This document shows positions 62,481-64,000 of a stretch of 64,000 nt of DNA, piece by piece. The notes beneath the pieces were generated by a model. It saw only the letters and a program-made list of their open reading frames with translations, was not told the origin of the DNA and ran no database searches. Origin of the DNA: Struthio camelus (lineage: Eukaryota; Chordata; Aves; Struthioniformes; Struthionidae); assembly GCF_040807025.1 (NCBI RefSeq), contig NC_090944.1, positions 116,948,738 through 117,012,737 of the forward strand, written 5' to 3'. The translations under genes and the position numbers were made by a program. Numbering within the stretch: position 1 is the stretch's first letter; each line of letters begins with the position of its first letter.

Positions 62481-64000
62481 CATAGAGCTCAGTATGTTTT
62501 TAAGGAGGAATAGCAAGTGGTTCAGCAGTGGCAGGTACATCACAAACTCTGGTAATTATTCTGTTGTAAATCTGTGCCCACCTAGACTTTAATTGCTTTA
62601 TATTTTGTGGCAAATAGAGCTTGACAGGGACAATGTAGGCAGAAGAATAAAGTACGCATTTGTACTTCCTGAGCACTACCAAGCATTTTTGCTCTGGCAT
62701 TGAGTCCTCATAACCACTTTCTGGCACAAAAATTACACGTATGGTAAGTGCCCCATGTGTCTTCGTTAAAAAGAAAAGAAAAGCCAGCTAATATACCAAG
62801 AAGTTACTGAAATAAGAAAACATTTTCCAGATCAGCTTGTGTTAGCATAACTGGTGAAAGAAAGTCATGTTTAAATAGCTGCAGTAGGAGTTTCGGAAGG
62901 ACTAGAGTTATGCTTCTTTGATTTTTCCCCATCAGAATAACCTCATGACTTTAAAATCCATTTTCTTAGTGAATACCTACTGAGGCTTCCACATTTGACT
63001 GCAGTGATAGGTCTAGCAATTATTATTAGTGGTACAGGAGTGGAAGTGGTTTCAATTCTTAGTCTTTAGTCGTTCTGATGTTTAAAAGGATCGTTCAGCA
63101 TTGGCCCCCCAACCTGTTCCTATTCTCTCTGCATTTTTGCTGAAGAAATCTTTTTTCTTCCTGTATTTATGCTTGTCTGTCTCTCTTGCTAAGTGTCAGC
63201 TCTCCACAACTACTTAGCAGAATAAATAACACGATTGAAGGCATCAGGGCATGTGGAATTGTGCGTCGTCTATACCACTTTGCCATGGATAGATTATATG
63301 TATGTGGAAGATGCCTAGCTACTAGTCTTTTTGTATGGGTTCTTCACTAACAAAAGGTGCAATAGCAGAACATGTCTTGCATTATGTTCTAGATGCACAT
63401 ATATCCTGTTCTGTGGGAAAAGCTACTCCAGAGCCATTAAGCGTCAGCTGAAAGCTGTATCTGCTATGTTCCCTGTAGTTTTATTCTGACTTTCAGCACG
63501 ATGTCTCTCCTGACCCCAATAGCAAACAGTTGCTGACAGATGTAGATAATAGTTAACTGGCAGCTTTGAAGGTGAAAACTGGAATATTAAAGCAAATCTG
63601 AAACTGGACACAAAGCCAGTGCCGTGTCTCTTATATTGCTTTTGTGCAGTCCAACTTTGAAGACTTGGTGCAAGAGGCTGCAAATGATGTCTGAACAGAG
63701 AGCTACACAAATATTTCTGTCCAAGAGTACTGATTAGCTAATGGTTGTGTTCATAACTTAATGTTACAGCAGGATAGAGTTTCAGAAATAATGGAAAGCT
63801 GATGTAAAACTTATTTACCTCTGAGGGCCAACCCCAAATATAACCTGTAGGCCTCCGTAAGTTGGTTCACTGTATTTATATTTCCGCTGTCATTCTAGGG
63901 AGCCTGTTTCCAGCACGATTCTGCAGTCACGTCAGGGTCAGGAGGGGTCAGTAGAGTAATTGTCCGAGGGCTTTGGGAATCCAGATGGGTTAGACAAGTT

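Larger units (their letters stand above)
24157..64000 (+). other. TGFB2: TGFB2 intron 1 (partial)
   Basis: No later TGFB2 exon was recognised in almost 40 kb. I looked for the YFRIVRFDV exon 2 block and for the Cys-containing alternative exon. A first intron of tens of kilobases is normal for this gene. Stretches without separately listed features (24,660-30,930; 31,670-34,048; 34,073-35,884; 37,630-43,094; 43,891-47,189; 49,000-64,000) show only AT-rich DNA with short chance ORFs and simple repeats. Somewhat GC-richer blocks occur at about 37,800-38,130, 55,490-55,640 and 56,400-56,600, with no gene seen in them. Confidence 0.85.

Noticed and set aside
24157-64000. TGFB2 exon 2 or the alternative exon
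   Set aside because: Searched by eye for the encoded blocks following phase 1 acceptors and found none. A profile or genome alignment would be decisive.

Overview
The window is nuclear DNA of a vertebrate, almost certainly a bird. It is gene-poor and intron-rich, with low repeat density. The repeats that can be recognised are old CR1-type LINE pieces and eroded MIR-like SINE pieces. Both coding pieces read as avian versions of known vertebrate proteins. Two neighbouring genes lie head-to-tail on the + strand, in the order known from human 1q41: RRP15, then TGFB2. The species cannot be named from the sequence alone.

Layout. Positions 1-7289 look like the last intron of RRP15 (ribosomal RNA processing 15). 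The terminal RRP15 coding exon is 7290-7430, followed by a 3' UTR with three AATAAA signals, ending near 8.2 kb. Positions 8.2-22.4 kb are intergenic DNA upstream of TGFB2, with MIR-like fragments and a U6 snRNA pseudogene. A strong CpG island (about 22,426-23,350) holds the TGFB2 core promoter: CRE-like site, E-box, GC box and TATA box. A predicted leader of about 1.1 kb follows, then exon 1 with 114 complete codons (23,814-24,156) and a GTAAGT donor. Everything from 24,157 to the end reads as TGFB2 intron 1. I did not recognise exon 2 or the alternative exon in it. The intron holds several antisense CR1 relics, simple repeats, and two long alternating purine-pyrimidine tracts.

How the genes relate. 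RRP15 is a nucleolar ribosome-biogenesis factor. TGFB2 is a secreted, latent growth factor. They are neighbours by conserved synteny, and nothing here suggests a shared function. The most interesting biology is at the TGFB2 5' end. The leader is GC-rich in its first half and U-rich in its second. It carries an ATG uORF of 117 codons in which a (GCC)9 repeat encodes polyalanine, a small uORF whose ATG sits on the predicted start site, and a G-quadruplex-prone stretch. The exon 1 reading frame also stays open 152 codons into intron 1, upstream of a plausible intronic poly(A) signal. I found no new multi-gene system.
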